A stretch of DNA of 64,000 nucleotides from Planctomycetia bacterium (GCA_015075005.1 JABTVC010000001.1:372001-436000); one strand, 5' to 3'. Shown: positions 1 to 9,058, numbered from the stretch's first letter. Made by a program: numbers and translations. The notes: generated from the letters alone by a model not told the origin.

Positions 1-7
1 ATTTTGA

Positions 8-226
8 GTAGGGTGGATGAAGCGAAGCGCATCCACCAAAATAAAACAACACCGCAAGGACGCAACGGACGCAAAGAAAAAGGAGATTGAGAAATAAATC
101 GGTGGATACGGCGTGAAAAGACCCACGCCTTAATCCACCCTACCCGATCCTCACCGTATTGCGATACCCGTGTAACGTTGGGGTAATGTAGGTAATGTAG
201 GGTGGATTAAGCGAAGCGAATCCACC
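8..226. repeat. Cluster of three palindromic GTAGGGTGGAT...ATCCACC repeats
   Basis: Two direct copies lie at 8-37 and 197-226: GTAGGGTGGAT, then AAGCGAAGCG, then ATCCACC. A third, inverted and longer copy lies at 101-143 and has a different loop (GGCGTGGGTCTTTTCACGCC). Each copy can fold as a hairpin through GGTGGAT pairing with ATCCACC. Between them, 52-75 is a short repeat of the form CGCAAGGACGCAACGGACGC. No gene is visible in 1-284. A diverged relative of the motif appears near 27246 and 27661. These look like dispersed extragenic palindromes; their function is unknown. Confidence 0.75.
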
Positions 227-284
227 AATTAAAACTGTATTTTCATTGAAAAGGCCAAAGTATTTTTGCTCAGAAATAAAGGTA

Positions 285-821
285 TTAACCTTTTAAGTCC
301 AATACATGATTGCTGATGAAGGTTAGTATCTTATTTACTGCTTCATTTTTGTGTATATTGGCAGTGTTTATCACAAAATCTGCTATTTTGTCGTAAAGCG
401 GTCTTCTGTATGCTAAAAGATATTCAATTTCCTCATATGCACTGCGATTCGTGAGGCCTGGTCTTTTTCCCCGTGTCTGCATATCCTTACGGATGCGTTT
501 GTACAGGGTATCCACATTGGCATCTAAGAATAGTATAATCCCGTTTTTCTTGAGGTGCCGGACATTTTCCTCCCGAAGGATTGCGCCGCCGCCGGTGGCA
601 ATGACCCTATCATCGAGAAGACACAACTCTTCAATGATTCTCGCTTCAATCTCCCGGAATAATTTCTCTCCACCTTCCGCAAAGATGTCTTTAATGGTCT
701 TCCCGTGTTTTTGTTCCAGGTACTCATCTGCATCGATGAATCCTTTACCAAGCCGCCGAGCAAGTATTTTCCCTATGGTAGTTTTGCCGGTACCGCGAAA
801 ACCAATCAAGATAATGTTCAA
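285..821 (-). CDS. aroK: Shikimate kinase
   Basis: Cytoplasmic kinase that phosphorylates shikimate at the 3-hydroxyl with ATP, the fifth step of the chorismate pathway. The 178-residue protein has the family length. It begins with a P-loop GFRGTGKT (residues 7-14), followed by the shikimate-binding Asp in DADEYLE (about 30-36), Arg in FREIEAR (about 55-61), the GGGA motif (77-80) and the lid arginines around RGKRPGL. The start appears to be TTG, 22 bases downstream of the aroDE stop on the minus strand, so the two genes are probably cotranscribed with leuA upstream. Nothing in the sequence suggests loss of function. Confidence 0.95.
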   Translation of the reverse strand: MNIILIGFRGTGKTTIGKILARRLGKGFIDADEYLEQKHGKTIKDIFAEGGEKLFREIEARIIEELCLLDDRVIATGGGAILREENVRHLKKNGIILFLDANVDTLYKRIRKDMQTRGKRPGLTNRSAYEEIEYLLAYRRPLYDKIADFVINTANIHKNEAVNKILTFISNHVLDLKG

Positions 822-842
822 TGCCGATAAAAGTGCTCTCTG

Positions 843-2339
843 TCACTCTCCACGTAGTTTTTTATACGCAATTTCTCTGATCAATTCCCTTGGTGGTGTC
901 ACGCCTGTCCACAGCTCAAATTGTGCCGCTGCCTGGTTTGCAAACATCGGCAGGCCACCGATAATTTTGCAACCTTGAGTTTTAGCTTCACGCAGCAACC
1001 GTGTTTCTATCGGATTATAAATAGTATCAAAAACAATCATGCCGGGTTTTAGCCTATCCTTATCGATTGGAGTTTCATTGATCTTGGGAAACATGCCCAC
1101 AGGGGTGGCATTAATCAGGATATCCGTTTTAACTTCAGGTAAATTATTAAATTTCATTGATATGCAGCCAACGTCCCGGGCGAGTGACTGTGCCCTTTCG
1201 TAATTCCTGTTTACAATCGTTACCTGTGCACCACGTTCATGTAATCCGAAAGCTATTGCGCGGGCAGCGCCTCCAGCGCCCAATAACGTAACGTGTCTTC
1301 CTTGTAAACGATCATTCTTTGTGCCTGTTGCAGATGCTTGATTTATATCTTCTAATGCCTGAATGGCCGCATCGCAGTCTGTATTATAACCAACTAACCG
1401 TCCGTCCCTGTTTATAATGGTGTTTACTGCGCCTATCTTCTTTGCCATGAGGTCTATTGCGTCCAGATGATTTAATACCGATTCTTTATGGGGGATTGTT
1501 ACACTGTAACCCTTGACATCCAGTTCTCTAAATTCTCTGATAAAATCACCAATATTGTCTACCTTAAAGGGAACATAGATACTATTAAAATCCATTTCCC
1601 TAAAGAGGGTATTATGGATAATCGGACTGATGCTGTGAGAAACAGGATTGCCAATCAATCCATAAATTGTCGTGTGCTTATCTTGCTTTTGTGGCTGATA
1701 GACATGGAAAAGTTCATGAATATTGATCTGTCCGGGGGCAGATTCCTTTCCCTTTTGGAGAGATGCAAAGGTCAGATAGCTGCCAAATCTTTTATATAGA
1801 ATGCGGCTGATAATGCCATACTCACCCATACAAAACGATATTAATGGCGCCTGTGCTTGTTGGAGTAAGCGATATATTTTGATGTTGTCTGTAATAGTGT
1901 TTGCAAACGTAACAATTTTTACCATGTCGGCACCACACTGTCTGAGTTTTTGATAAATATCAGTTAAGTCGGCGGGTGTCTCTCTAAAGTTGTGGTAAGA
2001 TACAATGAGTTTTGTTTTGCCCGCAGGGACACGAGGCTCTGTATCCCTGTTTATATACTGAATGCTGTCATGTTCGACGTCGATGAAATCAGCCTGTAAC
2101 CGGATGGCAAGTTTTAGCATTGCAACCCTCTCTTCTTCGCTTCCGTCGAACTTACCGCCTTCTCTGGTGGGTCTGTTCGTAACAATTACAGGCCTTGTTC
2201 GCCGTTCTAATATCCGTTTCAGGTCGGGATTTTTTATATAGTCAAGCCGTAATTCGATAATATCCGCAACCTTTGATGCCTCTGCCATGTCACGGAGAAC
2301 ATCATCCACGGTATTAGCAATAATGGGGATACAGATCAT
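843..2339 (-). CDS. aroDE: Bifunctional 3-dehydroquinate dehydratase / shikimate dehydrogenase
   Basis: A 498-residue fusion carrying two consecutive shikimate-pathway steps. Residues 1 to about 215 form a type I dehydroquinase: ELRLDYI (29-35), catalytic-type His116 in SYHNF and Schiff-base Lys141 in MVKIVTFANT. Residues from about 224 form shikimate dehydrogenase: GLIGNPVSHSISP substrate region, catalytic-type Lys285 in TIPHKE, and the NADP-binding turn GAGGAAR (354-360). AroD-AroE fusions are known from plants and some bacteria including planctomycetes and chlamydiae. It lies between leuA and aroK on the same strand with short gaps, consistent with one aromatic/branched-chain amino-acid operon. 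Both catalytic halves look intact. Confidence 0.95.
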   Translation of the reverse strand: MICIPIIANTVDDVLRDMAEASKVADIIELRLDYIKNPDLKRILERRTRPVIVTNRPTREGGKFDGSEEERVAMLKLAIRLQADFIDVEHDSIQYINRDTEPRVPAGKTKLIVSYHNFRETPADLTDIYQKLRQCGADMVKIVTFANTITDNIKIYRLLQQAQAPLISFCMGEYGIISRILYKRFGSYLTFASLQKGKESAPGQINIHELFHVYQPQKQDKHTTIYGLIGNPVSHSISPIIHNTLFREMDFNSIYVPFKVDNIGDFIREFRELDVKGYSVTIPHKESVLNHLDAIDLMAKKIGAVNTIINRDGRLVGYNTDCDAAIQALEDINQASATGTKNDRLQGRHVTLLGAGGAARAIAFGLHERGAQVTIVNRNYERAQSLARDVGCISMKFNNLPEVKTDILINATPVGMFPKINETPIDKDRLKPGMIVFDTIYNPIETRLLREAKTQGCKIIGGLPMFANQAAAQFELWTGVTPPRELIREIAYKKLRGE

Positions 2340-2390
2340 GTGTTTGCTTGAGAGATATTTTGATTATTGATTCTTGTCCGTGTTGCGTGG

Positions 2391-3908
2391 TTACTTTATT
2401 TTCATTGTAGCTACCTTGTTGATAGCATTTAAATAAGCCTTTGCGCTGGCCTCGATGATGTCTGTACTTACAGCACGCCCACCTACGGTCTTGCCGTCCA
2501 CCTCGATATTCACAAAGACCTCACCCATGGCGTCTTTCCCACTGGTAACAGCACGAATGTTATAATCCTGCAGCTTACCAGGTATACCTGTTGATAGATC
2601 AATTGCCTTAAAAAGGGCATCGATAGGGCCGTCGCCAATGGTGGCATTATCCACCAGACTACCATCCGGTAATTTAAGCCTGACGCCAGCGGTTGGCACG
2701 GTATTGGGTCCGCAGCTGATACTGAGGCTCTCTAATTGAAAGATATGAGGTACCTCCATCTTTTCTATGCCGATAATGGCCGCAATATCCTCATCAAATA
2801 TCTCTTTCTTCTTATCAGCAATATGCTTAAACTCCTCGAATGCCCGCTCAAATTCTTTTTCTGATAATTCGTATCCCAATTCCCCGATGCGTGCTTTTAA
2901 GGCATGTCGCCCTGACAGCTTTCCAAGTACGAGCCTGGTTTTTAGATACCCGACATCTTCAGGTTTCATAATCTCGTAAGTTGTGCGTTCCTTGATCACC
3001 CCGTCCTGATGTACTCCCGATTGGTGCGCGAATGCGTTTTCGCCGACAATGGCCTTGTTCCTCTGTACACGCAGCCCCGTTAGAGAGCTTACTAATCTAC
3101 TCGTGGCAATCAGTTCTTTGGTAACAACGCCTGTAGCACAATCATAAAAATCATGTCGTGTCTTCATGGCCATCACGACCTCTTCCAGTGCGGCATTTCC
3201 CGCCCGTTCTCCAATGCCGTTAATGGTACACTCGACTTGTTGCGCACCGGCCTTTATGGCAGCCAGGGAATTCGCCACGGCAAGTCCCAGGTCATTGTGA
3301 CAATGAACACTGATTATTGCCTTGTGAATATTTTTAACGCCTTCCTTTAATCCTCGGATAACAGCGGCATATTGATCTGGTACGGCATAACCTACGGTAT
3401 CCGGAATATTAACAGTCCTTGCGCCGGCATTAATGACGGCCTCAACAACATGAATGAGAAAATCCAGCTCAGTTCTGGACGCATCTTCAGTAGAAAATTC
3501 TACATCATCTACGTATTTTAAGGCGTGTGTAACCCCCTTAACTGCTAAATGAATGATTTCTTCCTTTGCCTTGAGAAGTTTGTATTTTCTGTGAATTTCT
3601 GAGGTAGCAAGGAAGACGTGGATCCGTGGTTTTTCTGCCTTTTCAAGCGCTTTCGCGGCACTGTCGATATCTTTCTCAACTGCACGGGCAAGACCGGCTA
3701 TGGAAATCCCGCGAATCTCCTCTGCAATTCGCCGTACTGATTCAAAGTCACCTGCTGATGACACGGGGAATCCTGCTTCAATAACATCCACATGCAAGAG
3801 TGCCAGTTGCCGTGCAATCTGAACCTTTTCGTTGATATCCAGACTGGCGCCTGGCGACTGTTCTCCATCACGCAGGGTGGTATCAAAAATAATGATATTG
3901 TTGGTCAC
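2391..3908 (-). CDS. leuA: 2-isopropylmalate synthase
   Basis: Condenses 2-oxoisovalerate with acetyl-CoA, the first committed step of leucine synthesis. At 505 residues it has the length of full bacterial LeuA, with an N-terminal HMGL-like TIM barrel and a C-terminal allosteric LeuA dimer domain (roughly residue 370 to the end). Visible motifs are DTTLRDGEQSPGA (9-21), the metal-binding HCHND and the GIGERAGNA segment. The start is a GTG (codons GTG ACC AAC). It is the first gene of the leuA-aroDE-aroK minus-strand group. A homocitrate or citramalate synthase is less likely given the full match to the leucine-type domain order. Confidence 0.93.
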   Translation of the reverse strand: MTNNIIIFDTTLRDGEQSPGASLDINEKVQIARQLALLHVDVIEAGFPVSSAGDFESVRRIAEEIRGISIAGLARAVEKDIDSAAKALEKAEKPRIHVFLATSEIHRKYKLLKAKEEIIHLAVKGVTHALKYVDDVEFSTEDASRTELDFLIHVVEAVINAGARTVNIPDTVGYAVPDQYAAVIRGLKEGVKNIHKAIISVHCHNDLGLAVANSLAAIKAGAQQVECTINGIGERAGNAALEEVVMAMKTRHDFYDCATGVVTKELIATSRLVSSLTGLRVQRNKAIVGENAFAHQSGVHQDGVIKERTTYEIMKPEDVGYLKTRLVLGKLSGRHALKARIGELGYELSEKEFERAFEEFKHIADKKKEIFDEDIAAIIGIEKMEVPHIFQLESLSISCGPNTVPTAGVRLKLPDGSLVDNATIGDGPIDALFKAIDLSTGIPGKLQDYNIRAVTSGKDAMGEVFVNIEVDGKTVGGRAVSTDIIEASAKAYLNAINKVATMKIK

Positions 3909-3936
3909 AAATATTTTTCCTTATTCTAATATTTGG

Positions 3937-3950
3937 AATACTTCAGTATT
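3937..3950. promoter_or_regulatory. Perfect palindrome upstream of leuA
   Basis: AATACTTCAGTATT has 6-base arms around a 2-base centre and lies 29 bases upstream of the leuA start. The position would suit an operator or a leader hairpin for the leuA-aroDE-aroK group. No leucine-rich leader peptide or T-box is apparent, so a regulatory role is only inferred. Confidence 0.3.
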
Positions 3951-4080
3951 TTATGGCAATGTTAACGCCATGTCGTAACAAATTTTATAAAATTTTACTA
4001 CATGCAATAGATACATTCAATAACTATCTGTGAAATCGGTGAAACCTGTAATTTCGGCATAAATATTTTTGCCGGCATCA

Positions 4081-4105
4081 CGTAGGGCAAACCTTCAGGT
4101 TTGCA
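4081..4105. repeat. REP-like palindrome next to RAYT remnant
   Basis: GTAGGGCAAACCTTCAGGTT forms a GCAAACCT/AGGTTTGC hairpin just beyond the 3' end of the transposase remnant. Near-identical units occur at 4377-4400 and 8271-8294, and the related GCAAGGCTAAAGCCTTGC lies at 4470-4487. Confidence 0.7.
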
Positions 4106-4112
4106 AATACTC

Positions 4113-4357
4113 TTACATTTGCATGACATCAAACTCAAATGATCCAAGAAATTTATAATCCTTAAAATCCTCTGCCAGCTTTTTTCTCACGGGATTACTG
4201 AAAATGTAACGGGCGACACTCTTCGTATCTTCCTCTTTTCTTAAGACATGTTCATAATAATTAATTTGCCAGAGAGACAAACCGGTTTTCTTCTTATAAT
4301 AAAAACTTTATACTCAAAATCTTTGAGCCGTATGCGTTTTTTGTATTGAAATGACAT
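4113..4357 (-). pseudogene. REP-associated (Y1/IS200-like) transposase remnant with internal deletion
   Basis: On the minus strand an ATG at 4355-4357 opens a typical RAYT N-terminus (MSFQYKKRIRLKDFEYKVFI). After about 24 codons the reading shifts into a C-terminal segment containing SLWQINYYEHVLRKEE, SVARYIFSNPVRKKL and DYKFLGSFEF, ending at a TAA (4113-4115). The C-terminal block matches the conserved end of REP-associated tyrosine transposases. The central part, which should carry the catalytic HUH and Tyr, is missing, so this is a deletion derivative. REP-like palindromes sit on both sides, the usual arrangement of RAYT genes, and suggest this enzyme once mobilised the repeats. Family assignment is by motif recognition only. 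Confidence 0.75.
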
Positions 4358-4376
4358 ATTTTATAAAAGCAATGCC

Positions 4377-4400
4377 GTAGGGCAAACCTTTAGGTTTGCC
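4377..4400. repeat. REP-like palindrome
   Basis: GTAGGGCAAACCTTTAGGTT extends into a GGCAAACCT/AGGTTTGCC hairpin. It sits just upstream of the transposase remnant start and is the same unit as at 4081 and 8271. Confidence 0.7.
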
Positions 4401-5308
4401 ACACGCCCGCAATATCGTTGGGTTTTGTATGAATACGCGCGTGTTTGCACCCAATCACACGTTCCAAATGCAAGGCTAAAGCCTTGCCCTAGTGCGCCTG
4501 AAAGTGCGCAATGCCAGAGGGGTGAAAGTCCCCTTCAGGGAAAACGCTTTCCGCCCTGTAACCGACCGTAACTGCGTCATTGTGAGATGAGGTGGGGAGC
4601 AACGGGAGGTGAAAAGCTAGTCCGTAGGATAACGAACTCGATTCGGCCTGTTGTAACGGTGAGCCTGCTAGGGAATGGCGAAGCCCAGACCTTTGAAAAA
4701 AAAGGAAGCCTATCAAGCTGAGGGGTAGCGTAATAAAGCGATGACAGGGAGCAACGGGTGGTTGGAGACGGAATGGCAGGAAGGCAATGTGCATGAATCA
4801 GGGATACCTGATAGAGGAAGTGACTGTATCAGGAGTCAGAGCCTCCATAGGAGCGAAGAAACATCGTAACGGATGTGGAGCAAAGGGAGGCAGGAAGGTG
4901 GATGAGTGAAGACTATAGAGAAGGAAGAAAGACCATCGGAAGTGGGAGAAAACCCTAAGCAAGATGGAGAAGTCCCAATCAGGGAAAGGTGGAGATGGAC
5001 AGAACCTTCTGTATGGACGGAACGGATGTTGACGGCTTTGGAGAAAGGAGTGAAAGGAGGCAAATGGTTTAGTCTGGTGGACAAGGTGTACTCAAGCGAG
5101 AACCTGAGAGCGTCATGGGAGAAGGTGAGGAGTAATGGAGGGGCTGCGGGAGTAGACCGACAGAGCATCGAGGCGTATGAGAAGGAAACGGAAAAGAATC
5201 TTGTGGAATTAGAGAAGATACTCAGAGAGGGGAGCTACAGGGCAAAACCCGTCAAGAGGGTGTGGATACCGAAGATAGGAAGCAAAGAGAAGAGGCCATT
5301 AGGAATCC

Positions 5309-6614
5309 GGTTCTACAGGAATAAGGGTGATTTTCATTAGCATATTTCTGGATACAAGTTTAACCCGCCGCAGTGGAAGAGTATATCGTTTTTAAAACGG
5401 TCTGTGTTGCGATAACCGTAGGCTTTCTTTATCAGTGACTGTATCTTGTTGTTGATGCCCTCAAGGGCAGCGTTTGTAATCCGATGTCTGAAGTAACTCA
5501 CGATATTAGGTAAATGTCTTTTCATCATACGCGCTACTTTCTTTACGGGTTCAATCGGCTTCTAATTGCCCAACTGTACCACTCTTCAAAAAACACTGGC
5601 CCTTTTTTCGGTACTACACTTCCACAGGCCACGGATCGCCTCCTTGAGCGCCCACCCCTGGCAGTTTTCAGCTTTTTACCTTGAGCTCCCTAATATATTG
5701 TTGTATCGCTCAGGCACATTCTCCTCTCCATACAGCCATATTATCCGAGTTCCTGCCAATATCGTGTTACCCATACTGTTTAATTCTTTCTGCTCTTCTC
5801 TCCTTACCGTTTAAGGATTCGTTTACATGCTGCATTATGTGAACCGGTCAAACACCACTTTCTGGTGCATCAGGTACATTATCAATAACCGATTGCCGGT
5901 AGGCTGCCGACATATCCATACTAATCGTCTCTACGGCCTGTAGCTCTATTTTGTCAAACTTACTCCAATAATCTCTCAGACCATCCCTTGCCCTTTACCG
6001 TCTCCAACATGTTCTACTATCGTAGCTTCCCTCTTGTATGCTTGCCACTATCGTCACAAACTTATTGCCTTTTCCATACGATTTCTCATCTATTCCAATC
6101 CGGGGACAAACCTTTTCTTCTTTCCTCCAGCCTCTCTTTACTGCTCGCTGCTTTATCCCGTCTGCCTCGTCCCAACTGATTTTCAACAACCCACTGCCTG
6201 CTGATGTTGAACACTCCTGTAATACTGCTATCGCAAACCGCTCGAAAAGTTTTGTGAATCGACCCTGCTTCTCCGCCGCCCAGGGTACTTGTACCATCTG
6301 CGTTCCGTGTTCGCTACACTGCACGCGGGGAACTTGACATACTATTATGGTCTTAAACTGGCAACTGTCAAGATGTCGCCATCGCCTCTCTGTATATTCA
6401 TGAATATGCATTCGTCCCTGGCATTCCGGACATGCCCACGTTGTATCCTTACTACGGACTTCTACCTCTACCTCCTGCTTGACTACCTCTAATCTTACTC
6501 CCGCTACATACCACGGTTGCTTCAATCCCAACAGCTCGTCATATAATGTCGTATCTTTCATACCGCCATTCTAATTTATCCCGCTTATTTTAGCACCCTT
6601 ATTCCTGTAGAACC
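5309..6614 (-). mobile_element. ISL3-family insertion sequence, copy A
   Basis: The element begins GGTTCTACAGGAATAAGGGT and ends with the inverted complement ACCCTTATTCCTGTAGAACC. It lies inside the intron reverse transcriptase. The 8-base target AGGAATCC is present at 5301-5308 and again at 7117-7124, beyond a tandem partial copy. ISL3 elements typically make 8-bp duplications. The element encodes a broken transposase on the minus strand (5337-6561). Confidence 0.9.
5337..6561 (-). pseudogene. ISL3-family transposase, frameshifted (copy A)
   Basis: The N-terminal part from 6561 reads as 180-odd residues with the zinc-finger segment CPECQGRMHIHEYTERRWRH, a C-x-EHG second half (VQCSEHGTQMVQVPW), a helix-turn-helix region, and the first DDE Asp in GIDEKSYGKGN. 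After about 5995 the frame is lost; the C-terminus reappears at 5528-5337 with ALEGINNKIQSLIKKAYGYR and FKNDILFHCGG, the usual end of this family. The span of about 408 codons equals a full-length transposase, so the lesions are small indels and not a large deletion. Not functional as written. Confidence 0.88.
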
Positions 6615-7116
6615 CCTTTCTTCTTCCTCTCAGCCCTCTCTTTACTGCTCGCGCTGCTTTATCCCGTCTGCCTCGTCCCAACTGATTTTCAACAACCCAC
6701 TGCCTGCTGATGTTGAACACTCCTGTAATACTGCTATCGCAAACCGCTCGAAAAGTTTTGTGAATCGACCCTGCTTCTCCGCCCAGGGTACTTGTACCAT
6801 CTGCGTTCCGTGTTCGCTACACTGCACGCGGGGAACTTGACATACTATTATGGTCTTAAACTGGCAACTGTCAAGATGTCGCCATCGCCTCTCTGTATAT
6901 TCATGAATATGCATTCGTCCCTAACATTCCGGACATGCCCACGTTGTATCCTTACTACGGACTTCTACCTCTACCTCCTGCTTGACTACTCTAATCTTAC
7001 TCCGCTACATACCACGGTTGCTTCAATCCCAACAGCTCGTCATATAATAATCGTATCTTTCATACCGCCATTCTAATTTATCCCGCTTATTTTAGCACCC
7101 TTATTCCTGTAGAACC
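6615..7116 (-). mobile_element. Tandem partial duplicate of ISL3 copy A
   Basis: These 502 bases repeat 6111-6614, namely the transposase N-terminal half plus the terminal inverted repeat. They start immediately after the inverted repeat of copy A and end at the second target duplication. The two copies differ by several one- to three-base indels (for example CTCGCTGC versus CTCGCGCTGC, and CCGCCGCCCAGG versus CCGCCCAGG), so it is not an exact duplication. It contains no complete gene. It may be a genuine rearrangement or an assembly artefact. Confidence 0.8.
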
Positions 7117-8270
7117 AGGAATCCCCGTGGTCACCGATCGAATTGTGCAAACGGCGATGAGGAATGTAATAGAGCCGATATTTGAGAAGACATTTGCGGA
7201 ACAGAGTTACGGCTTTCGGTCAGGACGAGGATGTAAAGATGCGCTGAGGCGAGTGGAAAAACTCTTGAAGAATGGATACCCATGGGTAGTAGATGCAGAC
7301 ATCAAGAGCTACTTTGACAGTATTCCCCATGACAAGCTGATGGAAGAGGTGGAGTATCAGATAGCAGACGGAAGGATACTGGAGATGATAGAAGGGTATC
7401 TGAAGCAGGGAATAATGGACGGACTCAAAGAATGGGAAGCAGAGAAGGGGACACCACAGGGGGCAGTAATAAGTCCATTATTAGCGAACCTATATCTGAG
7501 TAAGATAGACCACGAAATGGCAAGGCTGGGGCATGAGATGGTCAGGTATGCGGATGATAGCGTTATCCTATGCAGAAATGAAGAAGAAGCAAAGAGGGCA
7601 TTGGAAGAAATGAAGGGAATGCTCGAAGCAAGAGGGCTGACACTGCATCCAGACAAGACCAAAATAGTAGATGCAACCCAAGAGGGAGGATTTGACTTTC
7701 TGGGGTACCACTTTGAACGAGGGATGAGATGGCCACGCAAAAAGAGTATGGATAAGCTCAAAGAAGCAATCCGCCACAAGACGAGACGAACATCAGGAGA
7801 GAGCATGAAATGTATAACAGGAGAACTCAACAAAAGTCTCAGAGGCTGGTATGAATACTTTAAACACAGCCACAAAACGACATTTCCAAGAATAGACCGT
7901 TGGATACGAATGAGACTGAGGAGCATCCTGAGAAAGCGTCGGGGAGGGAAAGGAAGAGGCCGAGGTGCAGACCATCAGAGATGGCCAAATGCGTACTTTG
8001 CTAATCTTGGGTTGTTCACATTAACCACAGCCCATGCATTAGTCTGTCAATCCCGAAGGGTAACCACTGACTGGAGAGCTGTATGCGGGAGACCCGCCCG
8101 TACGGTTCGGAGGGAGGGGAGGCGAAAGCCTTTCCTACCCCTATCGTGCTATTTTTCAACTTCGTTTAGCAACGTATGCCCCTTTTTCAGCTAATTTGTC
8201 AATGTATCAGATATCCGGTAGCTGGAATTCCTGCCGGTATTCCGGTGGCTTTGAGCCGTACACGTTTCTC

Positions 8271-8294
8271 GTAGGGCGAACCTTTAGGTTTGCC
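8271..8294. repeat. REP-like palindrome downstream of the intron
   Basis: GTAGGGCGAACCTTTAGGTT followed by TGCC, one base different from the unit at 4377. The adjoining bases 8248-8270, read on the minus strand, give KRVRLK, which resembles the N-terminus of the RAYT remnant at 4357. A second transposase stump here is possible but unproven. Confidence 0.6.
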
Positions 8295-8342
8295 ACACTT
8301 TTGTCAGGGTATCGTTCAGATCAAGTTTCTTTATCCTTTTTG

Positions 8343-9058
8343 TCATATTTCAACACCGTTAACTTTCTGTAAAAATTCCTTTGTTACCTCTTTGTACCGT
8401 TCGGCAACGCGCATGGTATTATCGTCGTCCATGAGGAAAACAGGTGCGGATTGTGCCGCTGCCTCCGTATAACCAATACCCCCAAAGATATATTTTTTAA
8501 ACACAAATCGCCGTACTTATCATGAATATCCTGCATAATCTTCTTGTTCATGCTTACAATATTTGGCCCCTACCTTATGGACTATGGTAAACAAAATACC
8601 TTTCAAGGCAACACATGCCGCTTCTACCCTTGCAATCCGGTATTTCTGAAGCAACACGTTATTGAGCTCTGAAATCTTCCTGATGAGTATATTGATCCCA
8701 ATCGTTGACAGGTGATCGGGGATGGTCGTTATGATATAATAATCGCTTGCTGCCAGTGCATTTTGGGTTACCAGGTAAAGATTGGGTGGGCAATCAATCA
8801 GGATATAGTCATAATTGTCCTTTACTTTATCGATTGCTTTTTGAGGATATGATGTTGCTCTACATAAAATGGGCATCTCTTGAGTCGCGGGAAATATCTA
8901 TACCCAATTCAGATTTTATCCTATTCACCGTCCGTCTCAGTACATTGATATGCTCGTGATAAAACTCGTTTCATTCCTTCGTGTAGTAGTTTTGCGGCCA
9001 GATCGATATCAATTTCAATAATTCGATATCAGATGGAAAATGAGATAACTTTTGCCAC
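8343..9058 (-). pseudogene. ParA/Soj-family ATPase, degraded
   Basis: On the minus strand a GTG at 9056-9058, preceded by GAGAGGAG, opens VAKVISFSI, a ParA-like start. The reading then breaks, and the segment that should hold the deviant Walker A is absent. It resumes with HEHINVLRRTVNRIKSELGI and the well-preserved core DYILIDCPPNLYLVTQNALA...YYIITTIPDHLSTIGI (within 8520-8876), then shifts again to GYTEAAAQSAPVFLMDD...MRVAERYKEVTKEFL, ending at a TGA (8343-8345). The next gene overlaps by ATGA (MTKRIKKLDLNDTLTKVWQT) and is cut off within the REP palindrome. The pair looks like the remains of a partition-type ATPase operon. Confidence 0.75.

Larger units (their letters stand above)
4906..8070 (+). 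pseudogene. ltrA: Group II intron reverse transcriptase/maturase split by an insertion
   Basis: Codons before 5309 give the N-terminal part (WFSLVDKVYSSENL, NGGAAGVDRQSIEAY, WIPKIGSKEKRPLGI). After the insertion the same frame resumes at 7125 with PVVTDRIVQTAMRNVIEPIF, YGFRSGRGCKDAL, the YADDSVILC active site, a thumb/maturase region and the GIIM tail ending AHALVCQSRR. Joined, it is roughly 440 residues, a normal length, with no visible endonuclease domain. After QSRR the frame misses the expected stop: one additional G near 8060 would give RRGNH and a TGA at 8068-8070. As written, the frame runs through domains V and VI to 8194 in the 3' exon. The insertion makes the enzyme non-functional. 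Confidence 0.85.
4492..8144 (+). mobile_element. Group II intron interrupted by an ISL3-type insertion
   Basis: The 5' end reads GTGCGCCTGAAAGTGCGCAA, a group II intron start (GUGCG). The 3' end carries domain V at 8076-8108 (begins GAGCTGTATGCGGG, ends CCGTACGGTTC, with the catalytic AGC) and a domain VI hairpin at 8109-8144 with a GAAA loop and a candidate branch-point A at 8137, ending CCCCTAT. The multidomain reverse transcriptase is encoded in domain IV. Removing the 1,808-base insertion and one 8-base target copy leaves about 1.84 kb, a normal size. The 5' exon ends with a GCAAGGCTAAAGCCTTGC hairpin followed by CCTA, reminiscent of class C introns that insert after stem-loops. Class assignment is tentative. 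Confidence 0.88.

Noticed and set aside
451..978. Plus-strand frame of 175 codons opposite aroK/aroDE
   Set aside because: Shadow of the two shikimate genes in the opposite strand; low-complexity Ser/Arg-rich composition and no motif.
4489..4794. Minus-strand reading frame of about 100 codons at the intron 5' end
   Set aside because: It is antisense to structured intron domain I RNA, with no ribosome-binding site and no protein motif.
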